NCBI GenBank assembly: GCA_002335425.1
Contig: DDCB01000036.1
Location: 1-64,000 of the forward strand
From: Chthonomonas sp. UBA2017
Lineage (GTDB): Bacteria; Armatimonadota; Fimbriimonadia; Fimbriimonadales; Fimbriimonadaceae
Length of the DNA stretch: 64,000 nucleotides
Reading direction: 5' to 3'
The notes below the pieces were generated by a model, which was given only the letters and a program-made list of their open reading frames with translations, made no database searches and was not told the origin of the DNA. Below are positions 51,657 through 59,943 of the stretch, one piece after another. The translations under genes were made by a program, and so were the position numbers. How positions within the stretch are numbered: the first letter of the stretch is position 1; the number at the start of each line of letters is the position of its first letter.

Positions 51657-53486
51657 TCACTCCACCGTCACGGATTTCGCCAAGTTTCGAGGCTGATCGA
51701 TGTCACAACCCCGCAACCGAGCTACATGGTACGCCAGAAGCTGGAGAGGAACAATGGAGATGAGAGCGTTCAGGTATTCATACGGGGTCCCGGGCACTCG
51801 GATGACGTGTTGGGCGAGTCGGTCTCCATGCTCGTCGTCTTCCGTCGTCACCGCAACCGTCGTGCCTCCCCGCGCCTCAATCTCCTTGATGTTGCTCATC
51901 AGCTTTTCACGCAAAGTTGCATCGCTCGCGCCGAAGATCGCCACAACGCCTTTCTCGACCAGAGCGAGCGGGCCGTGCTTCATCTCGCCGGCGGGCGACT
52001 CTTGGGTCGGGACATAGGCCAACTCCTTCAGCTTCAGAGCGGCCTCCAGCGCGACCGCCGAATCCACCCCGCGCCCTAAGAAAAAGAAAAGCGGCGCAGA
52101 CTTGAACTTTTCCGCCATCTCGACGATCTGAGGTTCGACACTTCGCGCCGCCGCGACTTTGTCGCTGAGCAGCTTGAGTTCGCGGGCGATCTCCTCGGTT
52201 CGGACCCCCGGCATCTCTTTGACCTGAGCGATATAAAGGGCCAGCATCGCCAGAACCAAGACTTGGGCGGTGTAGGCTTTCGTACTCGCGACGCTAATCT
52301 CAGGCCCGGCCTGAGTGAAGATCGTCCGGTCGCATTCGCGGGCGATGCTCGACCCGACGACATTGACGATGCCAAGCGTCCGGATTCGGCGAGTCTTGCA
52401 AAGCCGCAGCGCCGCCAAAGAATCCGCCGTTTCGCCAGACTGGCTGATGAAGATCGCGAGCGAGCGAGGTGCCAAAACCGGGTCGCCGTATCGAAACTCG
52501 CTGCTGTGGTACATATCGACCGGCAGCCGCAGTAGCTTTTCGATCATGTATCTACCCATCAGACCCGCGTTATAGGCGGTCCCACATCCAATGATTGCGA
52601 TTCGATCAATCTCGTGCCAAACGTGCTCGCTGAAGACGTTCTCGAACCGAACCCGATTCGATTCGTCCAATCGACCGGCCAGGCATTGACGGATCACCTC
52701 TGGCTGTTCGTGGGCTTCTTTGTAAAAAAAGTGCTCAAACCCACCTTTTTCGGCGGCTTCGACATCCCAATCGACGTGCATCACCGGACTCGGGACGACC
52801 CGACCATCAAGGTCCATGACCTTGATTTCGCCTGGGGTCAGGACGGCGATTCGGTCATCCTCCAAGATGATCACCTCGCGGGTGTAGGGGAGCAGCGCCG
52901 GGATGTCGCTCGCGAGCATATTTTCGCCGTCGCCTTTGCCTAGGACCATCGGGCTGGCGTTGCGCGCGGCCACAATTTTGTCTCTCTCTCGCTTGGAGAT
53001 CACGACGATGGCGTAGGCTCCTCGAAGCCGAGCGACGCCCCGTCGAACAGCCTCTTCCAGATTTTCGGTCTTGGCATACTCGCGGCCGATGATGTGAGCG
53101 GCGACCTCGGTGTCGGTTTCGCTGCGAAAGACGTGTCCTTCCTTCAGAAGCTCATCTTTGAGCTCCAAGTAGTTCTCGATGATGCCGTTGTGGATGAGCG
53201 CCACCTGCTCGAAGTGGTCGTAGTGGGGGTGGGCATTCAGGTCAGTGGGGGCCCCGTGGGTCGCCCAGCGGCTATGCGCCATCGCGAGCTGGCTTTGGGG
53301 CATATCCTCGGCCATGACTCGCCCGAGCTCGCCGAGCTTGCCCGCCCGCTTGAGGACCTTGATGTCCGTGCCGTTCAGATAGGCGATGCCCGCACTGTCG
53401 TAGCCCCGATACTCCAGGCGTCTGAGCTGGTCAAAAACGATCTCGACCGCATTCTTGGGTCCGACATATCCGGCAATTCCGCACAT
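51657..53486 (-). CDS. glmS: glutamine-fructose-6-phosphate aminotransferase (isomerising)
   Basis: 609 residues. Makes glucosamine-6-phosphate, the entry point to UDP-GlcNAc for the cell wall and for the WecA/WecB enzymes downstream. The N-terminal nucleophile Cys2 is in MCGIAGYVG. The glutaminase site has HSRWATHGAPTDLNAHPH, and the two SIS domains carry ISQSGETADSLAAL and SVASTKAYTAQVL. It ends LAKSVTVE as in other GlmS. The upstream gap of 142 bases contains GCGCCAG, but I see no glmS ribozyme fold. It is the most upstream gene of the polysaccharide cluster. Confidence 0.96.
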   Translation of the reverse strand: MCGIAGYVGPKNAVEIVFDQLRRLEYRGYDSAGIAYLNGTDIKVLKRAGKLGELGRVMAEDMPQSQLAMAHSRWATHGAPTDLNAHPHYDHFEQVALIHNGIIENYLELKDELLKEGHVFRSETDTEVAAHIIGREYAKTENLEEAVRRGVARLRGAYAIVVISKRERDKIVAARNASPMVLGKGDGENMLASDIPALLPYTREVIILEDDRIAVLTPGEIKVMDLDGRVVPSPVMHVDWDVEAAEKGGFEHFFYKEAHEQPEVIRQCLAGRLDESNRVRFENVFSEHVWHEIDRIAIIGCGTAYNAGLMGRYMIEKLLRLPVDMYHSSEFRYGDPVLAPRSLAIFISQSGETADSLAALRLCKTRRIRTLGIVNVVGSSIARECDRTIFTQAGPEISVASTKAYTAQVLVLAMLALYIAQVKEMPGVRTEEIARELKLLSDKVAAARSVEPQIVEMAEKFKSAPLFFFLGRGVDSAVALEAALKLKELAYVPTQESPAGEMKHGPLALVEKGVVAIFGASDATLREKLMSNIKEIEARGGTTVAVTTEDDEHGDRLAQHVIRVPGTPYEYLNALISIVPLQLLAYHVARLRGCDIDQPRNLAKSVTVE

Positions 53487-53585
53487 AGCCCCTTGATGGT
53501 ACTAGATTCTGCCCCGCCCTGCGTGGGCCCCGCGGGCTCATTCTTGAATCACGCCCCCGTTTATGGGCTGGCGCGTTTCACTAGC

Positions 53586-53606
53586 TTTTCAATCCACTGT
53601 TGAAAA
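53586..53606 (-). terminator. weak hairpin after the three-gene unknown module
   Basis: TTTTCAA (53586-53592) pairs with TTGAAAA (53600-53606), seven A/T-rich pairs, about 25 bases beyond the last stop codon of the module and 100 bases before glmS. T runs flank it on both strands. It may end the module's transcript. Confidence 0.35.
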
Positions 53607-53628
53607 ACCTGTTCACTCGTTTCGCTCG

Positions 53629-55224
53629 TCAACAATTTTTTTTTTCCAAGGCAATCATTTCCTTCGCAAGACTCTGGACTTGCGTCTCTAGGTCAGACGT
53701 CTCAACTCTCAGAATCTCGTACTCTGATGATCCTCCCCCGTTCGCAGGTGAACGCACAAGATTCGAGTACACCCGACGCATGGACCCGTGGTAATCATCA
53801 GTTGTACTGCGCATCGTGTAAGGAATCTCAACCTCCTTACCTCTTAAAACCGTGTAAACGCCCTTATCAATCCCCAGAACAACAGGCAGAAAGGCCTTCG
53901 CTCCAGAACCCGAGATGATGAGGATCTGAAGCCGAGAACGACGATTACCAAGCCAGTAGAATGCCTTTTCCCGATCCATTTTTACTTTTATCTCCTTGTT
54001 TTCCAGGATTTCTACGGGCCTGAGTTCATCCTTGTCGATAATATACTGGACAGAAAGACTCTTCGAATATTTTTGTTGCAGTTCCTCAGCACCGAGCGCA
54101 TCGTAAGCGTCCTCCAGGATTTCCAGATGCTTCCGGAACTGAAACTTAAAGTACTCCGCGCCGATGAGTCGATAAGGCATGGGAGTTAAGTCGCTTTCAT
54201 CTTCATCGTCTTCCAAAAGCAACGGCTTAAATGACCTTTGGATGACTCCGAAAGATTCATCTTCTTTATCACCGCTTTGCTTAGGGTTAAAGCACGGCAC
54301 GCGCTCATCCTTTTCTCGGATAAACCGCGAGGACTTCCGATAAACGTCACCCGCCATTTTGTAGGCGCAGACGCCATGTGGTATTCCATGGGTCCTCTCT
54401 TGCGAAAGTTCGAGAACCCGGGTCCAGGTTTCCTCGTGGCGCCTTCCAAAAAGATTTAGAATGCAACAACACGTCGCCATCGTCTCGATCCAGATTTCAT
54501 AATGCCGACCAACGACAACGTGTTTAATATGTTCTACTCTGCCGTTGACCTCTTTGTAGAGTTCTTCGAGGGTGTCACCTTTTGAAAAGTATCCAGAGAG
54601 ACCTGATAGAGCGTCCTTCAACTGGGTCTTATCTTCATCTTTCACTTCCTCGACACCCGTATCGGAAACCGTAGGGTCACTTTCTTTAATCTTATCTACG
54701 TATTCACCTAGTGACTTTTGGTACCGCTCTGAGAAAAGCAGATGATTCAACACAAGATCGCCTTGAAACTCCGAATAGCTCTCGATGCCCGCTAAGTAGA
54801 TTCCGAAGTCCTTAACAAATCCAAGAACAGCGGTCAACGCACTCTCGTCACCAACAGCGGTCAACGCACTCTCGTCACCAACAGCGGTCAACGCGCTCTC
54901 GTCACCAAGACCGTCCAACGAGCTCTTCATCCATATTTTCGACCACCTTTTGTTTGCGCTCCACGGGAAGCTAGGCTTCCGTGTATTACTCCATGCCCCT
55001 TGTTTACTGGCATCTTTTAAACTCTTACATATTGACGACCCCAAAAACATTTCCCCGAGTTTTCGCTCTACGGACTGCTCTAGGTTCTTCTCGGACATCA
55101 CATCTCGCATGTTGAAACAGACAAGGGTTGCCAAGTCTGCCAACACCATATATGGATTTTGTTTGAAACGAAAAATACTTCGAAGAGTCTGCTCGTCTTG
55201 CCTGATCCAGGAATCGATGTTCAA
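53629..55224 (-). CDS. unknown protein, third gene of an unrecognised three-gene module
   Basis: 531 residues, no signal peptide or membrane helix, no family recognised. The N-terminal ~110 residues are helical. Then comes an in-frame tandem repeat GDESALTAV (three copies, encoded by a 27-bp DNA repeat at 54826-54906), an acidic middle (GVEEVKDEDKTQLKDAL; LLEDDEDESDLTPMPYRLIG) and a C-terminal alpha/beta part (SRLQILIISGSGAKAFLPVV, GIDKGVYTVLRGKEVEIPYT) ending in a short coiled coil. CCC (residues ~250) and other Cys do not form a clear metal site. The start is TTG, overlapping the upstream stop (TTGA), so it is translated with the membrane protein before it. A run of ten A's near the 3' end is a possible slippage site. 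The sequence is AT-richer than the flanking genes. Confidence 0.8.
   Translation of the reverse strand: MNIDSWIRQDEQTLRSIFRFKQNPYMVLADLATLVCFNMRDVMSEKNLEQSVERKLGEMFLGSSICKSLKDASKQGAWSNTRKPSFPWSANKRWSKIWMKSSLDGLGDESALTAVGDESALTAVGDESALTAVLGFVKDFGIYLAGIESYSEFQGDLVLNHLLFSERYQKSLGEYVDKIKESDPTVSDTGVEEVKDEDKTQLKDALSGLSGYFSKGDTLEELYKEVNGRVEHIKHVVVGRHYEIWIETMATCCCILNLFGRRHEETWTRVLELSQERTHGIPHGVCAYKMAGDVYRKSSRFIREKDERVPCFNPKQSGDKEDESFGVIQRSFKPLLLEDDEDESDLTPMPYRLIGAEYFKFQFRKHLEILEDAYDALGAEELQQKYSKSLSVQYIIDKDELRPVEILENKEIKVKMDREKAFYWLGNRRSRLQILIISGSGAKAFLPVVLGIDKGVYTVLRGKEVEIPYTMRSTTDDYHGSMRRVYSNLVRSPANGGGSSEYEILRVETSDLETQVQSLAKEMIALEKKNC
54826..54906 (-). repeat. 27-bp tandem repeat inside the unknown gene
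   Basis: Three copies of a 27-base unit: 54826-54852 and 54853-54879 are identical, and 54880-54906 differs by one base. A decayed fourth copy follows. Being a multiple of three, it encodes three GDESALTAV nonapeptides and can expand or shrink without a frameshift. Confidence 0.95.
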
Positions 55225-56708
55225 ATCGCGGCCTCCTGAAAAAGAAAATCGATGAGTTCGACCTCATCAGGATTATTGCTCTGGGGATTCTCTCTTATTT
55301 CGCACCCCAAGAATCTAGCTCTGGTTCTAATATACTCTTCTAAGATGAACTGGAACTTCTTAAGGCAACCCTCTCGATCGAGTTTTCCATCGCTGATGTC
55401 TTCTCTGTTGAGCACTTGACTCGAAGTGTTGGCGAGTGCATCTCTAAGCAACTGCTGAGCGAACTCATGACTTCCAGCTCCCAGCAGTCGACAACAGGCT
55501 TCGATCTTATCCCAGCTTTTGATCTGAAATCCTTGATCAAGTTTTAAAGCGCCACCAAGCCGCTTTTTCGCCTCTTCCATTTCCCCGTACCGAAAGTAGC
55601 TCTTATCAAACTGCGTTGACAAGAGAATACTGGCGATATATGACTCAGCCCTTGAGCCACGATCATAATTTCGGACGAGAACGTTCTCGTAGGTGGTGGC
55701 AAGTCGATGCTGGCTCAGCTGTCCCCCACGGTTTTCGTCATAATCTTCGTGTAGAGCTCTGGAAAGCGCAGTCGCTTCATCACTTGTCTCGATCATTTGA
55801 TAGGTTTCGTCCCCGATCACGTGCGCCCAGATCGGCGCAAGACCCACTCGGATTCGAGCAGGAAGAAGTTTTGAGTCAACATAATTCCTGTCTTCCTTCT
55901 TTTTCTGCTCATTGTATTTTTCGAGAGCTTTATAAATCATCAGCATCGTGTAGACTAGCCCGTAAAAGAACCTTGCATCACGACCGACACTGGATGTCCA
56001 GAACTGGACTCTCACAGGGGCATCGGTGAGAAACCGCGCGTGACGCCTTCCCCTTTCATTGGCCACATGAAGCGAATCGCTGTATTGAGTCAAAGCTCTG
56101 AGGACATTATTGGAACCTGAGGACAGAACGTTCCTCCACTCGTCTTCTAAGCCCGGGACGGGTTGAAATAGTGCCCACTCCTGGTGGACTTCCCAGAATC
56201 GAATCGTGGCCGTGAGTCGAATTCTCGACTGAGGTTGCGCTTCGTATTGCTCCAAGAAACAGGAGGACCACTGGTGGCGCTCACTGTATCCCAAGATGCG
56301 TTCAGCAAGGTGAACTAGCTTTTTTTCTTGCTCTTCGACGGTCCTGTCGAGCTTTTCTACGACCTCGCGAACTTCTTCGGGAACTTCTTCCAGAGCGGCA
56401 TCATGGTCTGCAGCGACAATAATAGCAACAAGTGCCATGGCAAAAACCGCAGGGAGGTACTCGTCCTTCATGATGAGGGCGAAAGTGGCAGATGGTGTAA
56501 TTGCCACTGTGTATGAGGCTATATTGACCCAGCGATCGAGCTTTACACGCTCCTCACCGAACGCGGATCTACGGATGATTGACTTAAGCTTCTTTTTCAG
56601 CTTCATAGCGTAGAACGCAATGAAAGATAGCAAAGCTACGACGATCAGTTGCAGGATCGCGTCAGCAAGGTCTTGCTTCCCGCCACTTCCGGCCAGGAGA
56701 TCAATCAT
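55221..56708 (-). CDS. unknown polytopic membrane protein, second gene of the module
   Basis: 495 residues. A hydrophobic helix at about 16-35 (AILQLIVVALLSFIAFYAM) followed by a strongly basic stretch, then two more helices at about 64-100 (NIASYTVAITPSATFALIM; AVFAMALVAIIVAA). An acidic coiled coil follows (EEVPEEVREVVEKLDRTVEE), then a ~370-residue soluble C-terminal region rich in helices (ATALSRALHEDYDENRG; EMEEAKKRLGGALKLDQGF) that looks repeat-like or TPR-like but is not assignable. It overlaps its upstream neighbour by ATGA and its downstream neighbour by TTGA, so the three products are made together. The layout (membrane helices, coiled coil, large cytosolic domain) suits a membrane effector or sensor. 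Function unknown. Confidence 0.8.
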   Translation of the reverse strand: MIDLLAGSGGKQDLADAILQLIVVALLSFIAFYAMKLKKKLKSIIRRSAFGEERVKLDRWVNIASYTVAITPSATFALIMKDEYLPAVFAMALVAIIVAADHDAALEEVPEEVREVVEKLDRTVEEQEKKLVHLAERILGYSERHQWSSCFLEQYEAQPQSRIRLTATIRFWEVHQEWALFQPVPGLEDEWRNVLSSGSNNVLRALTQYSDSLHVANERGRRHARFLTDAPVRVQFWTSSVGRDARFFYGLVYTMLMIYKALEKYNEQKKKEDRNYVDSKLLPARIRVGLAPIWAHVIGDETYQMIETSDEATALSRALHEDYDENRGGQLSQHRLATTYENVLVRNYDRGSRAESYIASILLSTQFDKSYFRYGEMEEAKKRLGGALKLDQGFQIKSWDKIEACCRLLGAGSHEFAQQLLRDALANTSSQVLNREDISDGKLDREGCLKKFQFILEEYIRTRARFLGCEIRENPQSNNPDEVELIDFLFQEAAI

Positions 56709-57208
56709 GATCCTCTACCCTGAGGACCCTGGTCGCGTTGAGGAATAATGCTAGGCGGAGTTGGGGTTAACTCACTCTCTTTTTCATCGGGACGAACTCC
56801 TTGTGGGTGCAGATGAAGATTTTGGACATCAATATTGACCGACCCGCTAGGAGAGATGTGTTCCTTTTTAGCTTGCCGAATCATGATTATGAGAACAAGA
56901 AGTCCGAATAGTAGAAAGAACAAAATTAATGCTACTGAGGAATTCCTGATGTCCCTAGTGATGACAAATTTTTTTTGCTTGGCAAGCCGCTCGGTCTCCG
57001 CTTTGTGCACGGCACTTTCAGCCTTGTCGCGCAAGGACTCGATTTCAGTTAGCACTTCTCTTTCGCTCGCCGTCGCTTCTAGTTTCAAGAGTTCCTTGAT
57101 TTTGTCCATTCGTCGATTCCTATTTGCGTCGAATTCCTGGCTGAGCTTTTCAAGCTCTAGCCGCCCCCTGATCTCCCAGTAATTCCCAATCTTATGAATA
57201 TCAGCCAA
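56705..57208 (-). CDS. unknown coiled-coil single-pass membrane protein, first gene of the module
   Basis: 167 residues. Residues ~15-85 are a charged coiled coil (RLELEKLSQEFDANRNRRM; EIESLRDKAESAVHKAETER). A transmembrane helix at about 93-113 follows (SVALILFFLLFGLLVLIIMI), then a Pro-rich polar tail (PPSIIPQRDQGPQGRGS). The topology is probably N-in coiled coil with the tail outside, or the reverse. The start is TTG 57208, the first usable codon after an in-frame stop; ATG at 57109 would remove the first third of the coiled coil. A palindrome and a candidate promoter lie upstream (57305-57338). I do not recognise a family. Confidence 0.7.
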   Translation of the reverse strand: MADIHKIGNYWEIRGRLELEKLSQEFDANRNRRMDKIKELLKLEATASEREVLTEIESLRDKAESAVHKAETERLAKQKKFVITRDIRNSSVALILFFLLFGLLVLIIMIRQAKKEHISPSGSVNIDVQNLHLHPQGVRPDEKESELTPTPPSIIPQRDQGPQGRGS

Positions 57209-57304
57209 AGTAGCGAGTCTTCCTCATGATGCGATTGACCCTCTTTCCCATTTTCCGAATCAGCGCAAAACGCCTCTTAGGATCCCCTTACACCTTCTAA
57301 CGTC

Positions 57305-57338
57305 AGCTTACCAGACAGTTAGTCGCACTTCAAGTGCG
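57305..57338 (-). promoter_or_regulatory. candidate promoter and operator palindrome of the unknown module
   Basis: The perfect palindrome CGCACTT-C-AAGTGCG (57324-57338) overlaps a possible -35 TTGAAG (57333-57328, minus strand), which is 17 bases from a possible -10 TAAGCT (57310-57305). The hexamers are weak (four and three matches to consensus), but the spacing is ideal and the palindrome would suit a repressor. The leader to the TTG start would be about 90 bases. Confidence 0.35.
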
Positions 57339-57403
57339 CTCTGATTTCTACGTGGGGGAGAGCGAATGGCCAAGGCAAAGAACTTGGGCCCGGGGACGAA
57401 GAA

Positions 57404-57440
57404 GATCGGGGCGGGGCGGATGATCCGCCCCGCCCCGATC
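57404..57440 (-). terminator. terminator after the thioredoxin-fold gene, 17-bp perfect stem
   Basis: GATCGGGGCGGGGCGGA (57404-57420) pairs perfectly with 57424-57440 around TGA. On the minus strand the hairpin is followed by TTCTTCGTCC, a weak U-tract. It lies 26 bases beyond the stop of the upstream minus-strand gene and separates it from the unknown module. Confidence 0.78.
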
Positions 57441-57465
57441 GGGCGATATTGCTCTTGAGTCGAGC

Positions 57466-58470
57466 TTAGTTGGCGTCTTTCGCCTTGTGCATCTCAGCGA
57501 CGAAGTCAGCGGTCGCGCGATAACCCATGAACTCGTGGACGACGGTGCCGTCGGCCTTGATGAACTTGATCGTCGGCATCGCGCTGATTCCAAAGGCTTG
57601 GGCCACGGCCGGCTGTTGATCGACGTCGATCTTGCAGAACACGAAGTACTTGCTCATCGCCTTGAACTCGGCCGTCGGGAAGACGTCGCGCATCAGCATC
57701 TTGCAAGGACCGCACCACTCGGCATAGAAGTCGAGCATCACGCGGCGGTTGGAGGCCGCAGCAGCCTTTTTGGCTTCTTCCACGTCGTGGTACCACTTGT
57801 CGGCCATCAGGTCAGCGAGGCTGACTTCCTTGGCTCCGTCCGGAGCGTTGAAGGCGAACATTTCGCCCGCAACCGCCGCTCCGACCGTGATTTGGGTGGC
57901 GTTCAGGACAGTCGTCGCCTTCATGCCGCCCTTTTCGGCGGTGAATTCAGCTTGTCGAATGAGCTTGTCTTCGGGGCTGAAGTAGAAGGTGCCTTGCTTG
58001 CCCGACTTCGGATCGACCAGCGCCTCGACCACGCTCAGCTTCATGCCGCGTCGGGTCTTGGAGCCGGCTTCTCGACCCCCTTCGGCCACGGCCGACATCG
58101 CCTTGGCATCAAAGAACGGAGCCCAGAGCTGCATGTCTTCGCTCGCGAAAAGTCCAGCAAATTCGCTGGGAGTTTGATCCTTCCGATAGAACGAATTTGC
58201 CTTCTTGTCAAAGACCGTGATCTTGCTGCCGTCGGCTACGATGAGCTCGTTGGCACGCTCGATCTTCGCCATATTCGGCTTCGAGAGCAGAACGGTCGTG
58301 GTTTCGGCCGTTCCGCCGATGAGTTGGCTCGTGTAGGAGACTCGCAAGGAGCCCGCCTCGTTCAAAGTGTCGACGTACGACTTCGCCGTCGTGGAGCCGC
58401 GAGTGACCGCGAAGGCCACCGCAGCAGCCATCACGCCCAGTACAGCCATGATTGCATAAGATTTTTTCAA
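57466..58470 (-). CDS. LolA-like/DUF2092-type domain fused to a C-terminal thioredoxin domain
   Basis: 334 residues. An N-terminal membrane or signal segment (AIMAVLGVMAAAVAFAVT). Then a ~190-residue beta-rich region that reads like a LolA/DUF2092-type half-barrel (GSLRVSYTSQLIGG, PNMAKIERANELIVADGSKI, GTFYFSPEDKLIRQAEFTAE). Then a thioredoxin fold with active site EWCGPCK near residue 251 and the cis-Pro in ISAMPTIKFI. It is probably extracytoplasmic, reducing or isomerising disulfides, with the first domain binding a hydrophobic ligand or lipoprotein. The start is TTG, supported by GGAGG eight bases upstream. The fusion is uncommon. It is divergent from the glycosyltransferase gene. Confidence 0.85.
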   Translation of the reverse strand: MKKSYAIMAVLGVMAAAVAFAVTRGSTTAKSYVDTLNEAGSLRVSYTSQLIGGTAETTTVLLSKPNMAKIERANELIVADGSKITVFDKKANSFYRKDQTPSEFAGLFASEDMQLWAPFFDAKAMSAVAEGGREAGSKTRRGMKLSVVEALVDPKSGKQGTFYFSPEDKLIRQAEFTAEKGGMKATTVLNATQITVGAAVAGEMFAFNAPDGAKEVSLADLMADKWYHDVEEAKKAAAASNRRVMLDFYAEWCGPCKMLMRDVFPTAEFKAMSKYFVFCKIDVDQQPAVAQAFGISAMPTIKFIKADGTVVHEFMGYRATADFVAEMHKAKDAN

Positions 58471-58570
58471 CTTGAACCCTCCAAGGTCTATCGCTTTTCA
58501 ATACGATAGTGCATCATCAGTTTATCCTGAGTTTCGGAAAAATGGCTCAGAAGTTCTAATTTCTTTGACG

Positions 58571-59908
58571 ATGCAAGCGAATTCTTGGCCGAAAAGCCTC
58601 GTGTTGATCCTGATCCTCTTTGGGATTCTGGCGACTTGGTACGCGGCCGTCACTCCCTATCGTCAGGCAGGAATCCTTCTCGGGCAGCGCGATCCTCAGA
58701 CTCGGCAGCGCCTCCAAGTTCCCGATATCGGTGCTCCGGACGAGCGACAGCATGTGAACTACGTCTCGCAGGTCTTAGAAGGGGAACTGCCCCGACTGGT
58801 CCCGGGGGATTTTGAGAACTATCAGGCTCACCAACCGCCCCTCTACTACTTGATGGGGGCCGCCATCGCGACGATCACCCGACAGACCGCCGACCCAATG
58901 CAGCTGAAATGGCCTCTCCGAGGGCTCAACATCGCCCTGGGGTTGCTGACGCTCGTCGGTGTGTTTCGGCTGGCTCAGCTCGTCTTGGATTCAGAGCCGC
59001 TCGCGTTGGCCGCCACGGCTTTGGTCGGATTCATGCCCATGTTCCTGGCTCTTCATGGGGCCGCTTCAAACGACCCGCTGCTGTTTTGCTGGATGACTTG
59101 GGCGCTCGTCTCTCTGTTCCGCGCCCTGAAGACGGGTTGGACCTCTTCTCTTTGTATAGGCTTAGGCGTTTTACTTGGTTTGAGCGTGTTGACCAAGACC
59201 AGCGGCCTGGCGCTTTGGGCCACGGTCGGGGCCGGCGTCTTTTGGAGTCTTCGTCGTCCCCAAAAAGACGGTAAGCCGTTCGTCCTGAAAACTTTGGTGC
59301 AAGTTTTCGGACTAGCTCTACTCATAGCGTCACCCTGGTGGCTTCGAAACGTCCAACTCTACGGCGATCCCCTGGCCATGCGAGCGTTCAACGAGGCCTT
59401 TGCGGGCTCGCCCCAAGCCTCCTTTTTCATCCAACAAATGGGGGCCTCCACCTACTGGGTCGAGATGGTCGGATGGTGGACTGCTCGTAGCTGGGTCGGA
59501 GTTTTCAGCTATATGGACATCTTTTTTCGTCCAGAATTGTACGCAGCATGTTGGCTAGCCCTCCTGGTGATAACGCTGGGCGGAGTGTTTCGACTTCAGG
59601 ATCTTCCCTCTGAATCTCGCCCATTGCTGGGGCTCTGCCTTTTCCACGCGCTGGTCGTGCTGGTCCTCTTCATCCAGTTCAATTCCCAATACTTCCAAGG
59701 CCAAGCCAGGTACTTGTATCCCGCGATCGGGGCGACTTCCGTGGTGGCGGCGGCGGGCCTGAGCAAGCTAGGCCAGGCGGTTGAACAGCGAGGCTGGATC
59801 GTCTTGGCAACACTGATGGTCTTGGGCAACGTCTATCTGCTGGCGAGTTTTCTTCCAGCGCAATTCGACCTTCGAACTGTGGGAGCATCGTTTGGCGGGC
59901 CTGGGTAA
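58571..59908 (+). CDS. GT-C fold glycosyltransferase (dolichyl-mannosyltransferase/DUF2142-like)
   Basis: 445 residues and about ten membrane helices. The first periplasmic loop carries APDERQHVNYVSQVL, the acidic 'DE' motif that is catalytic in lipid-sugar-dependent GT-C enzymes, and later NYQAHQPPLYYLMGAAI, typical of the family. It transfers a sugar from a polyprenyl phosphate donor to an acceptor outside the cytoplasm. ATG 58571 is chosen because it places the first helix directly at the N-terminus. No donor-making enzyme (polyprenyl-P-mannose synthase) is adjacent. The sigma-factor gene follows 35 bases later. Confidence 0.85.
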   Translation: MQANSWPKSLVLILILFGILATWYAAVTPYRQAGILLGQRDPQTRQRLQVPDIGAPDERQHVNYVSQVLEGELPRLVPGDFENYQAHQPPLYYLMGAAIATITRQTADPMQLKWPLRGLNIALGLLTLVGVFRLAQLVLDSEPLALAATALVGFMPMFLALHGAASNDPLLFCWMTWALVSLFRALKTGWTSSLCIGLGVLLGLSVLTKTSGLALWATVGAGVFWSLRRPQKDGKPFVLKTLVQVFGLALLIASPWWLRNVQLYGDPLAMRAFNEAFAGSPQASFFIQQMGASTYWVEMVGWWTARSWVGVFSYMDIFFRPELYAACWLALLVITLGGVFRLQDLPSESRPLLGLCLFHALVVLVLFIQFNSQYFQGQARYLYPAIGATSVVAAAGLSKLGQAVEQRGWIVLATLMVLGNVYLLASFLPAQFDLRTVGASFGGPG

Positions 59909-59943
59909 CCTCTCCGCAAGCTTGAGTCGTCCAATTTGGTGAA

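Noticed and set aside
53487..53628. Possible glmS ribozyme upstream of glmS (GCGCCAG is present)
   Set aside because: The gap is only 142 bases, no pseudoknotted core could be drawn around GCGCC, and the motif is short enough to occur by chance in GC-rich DNA.
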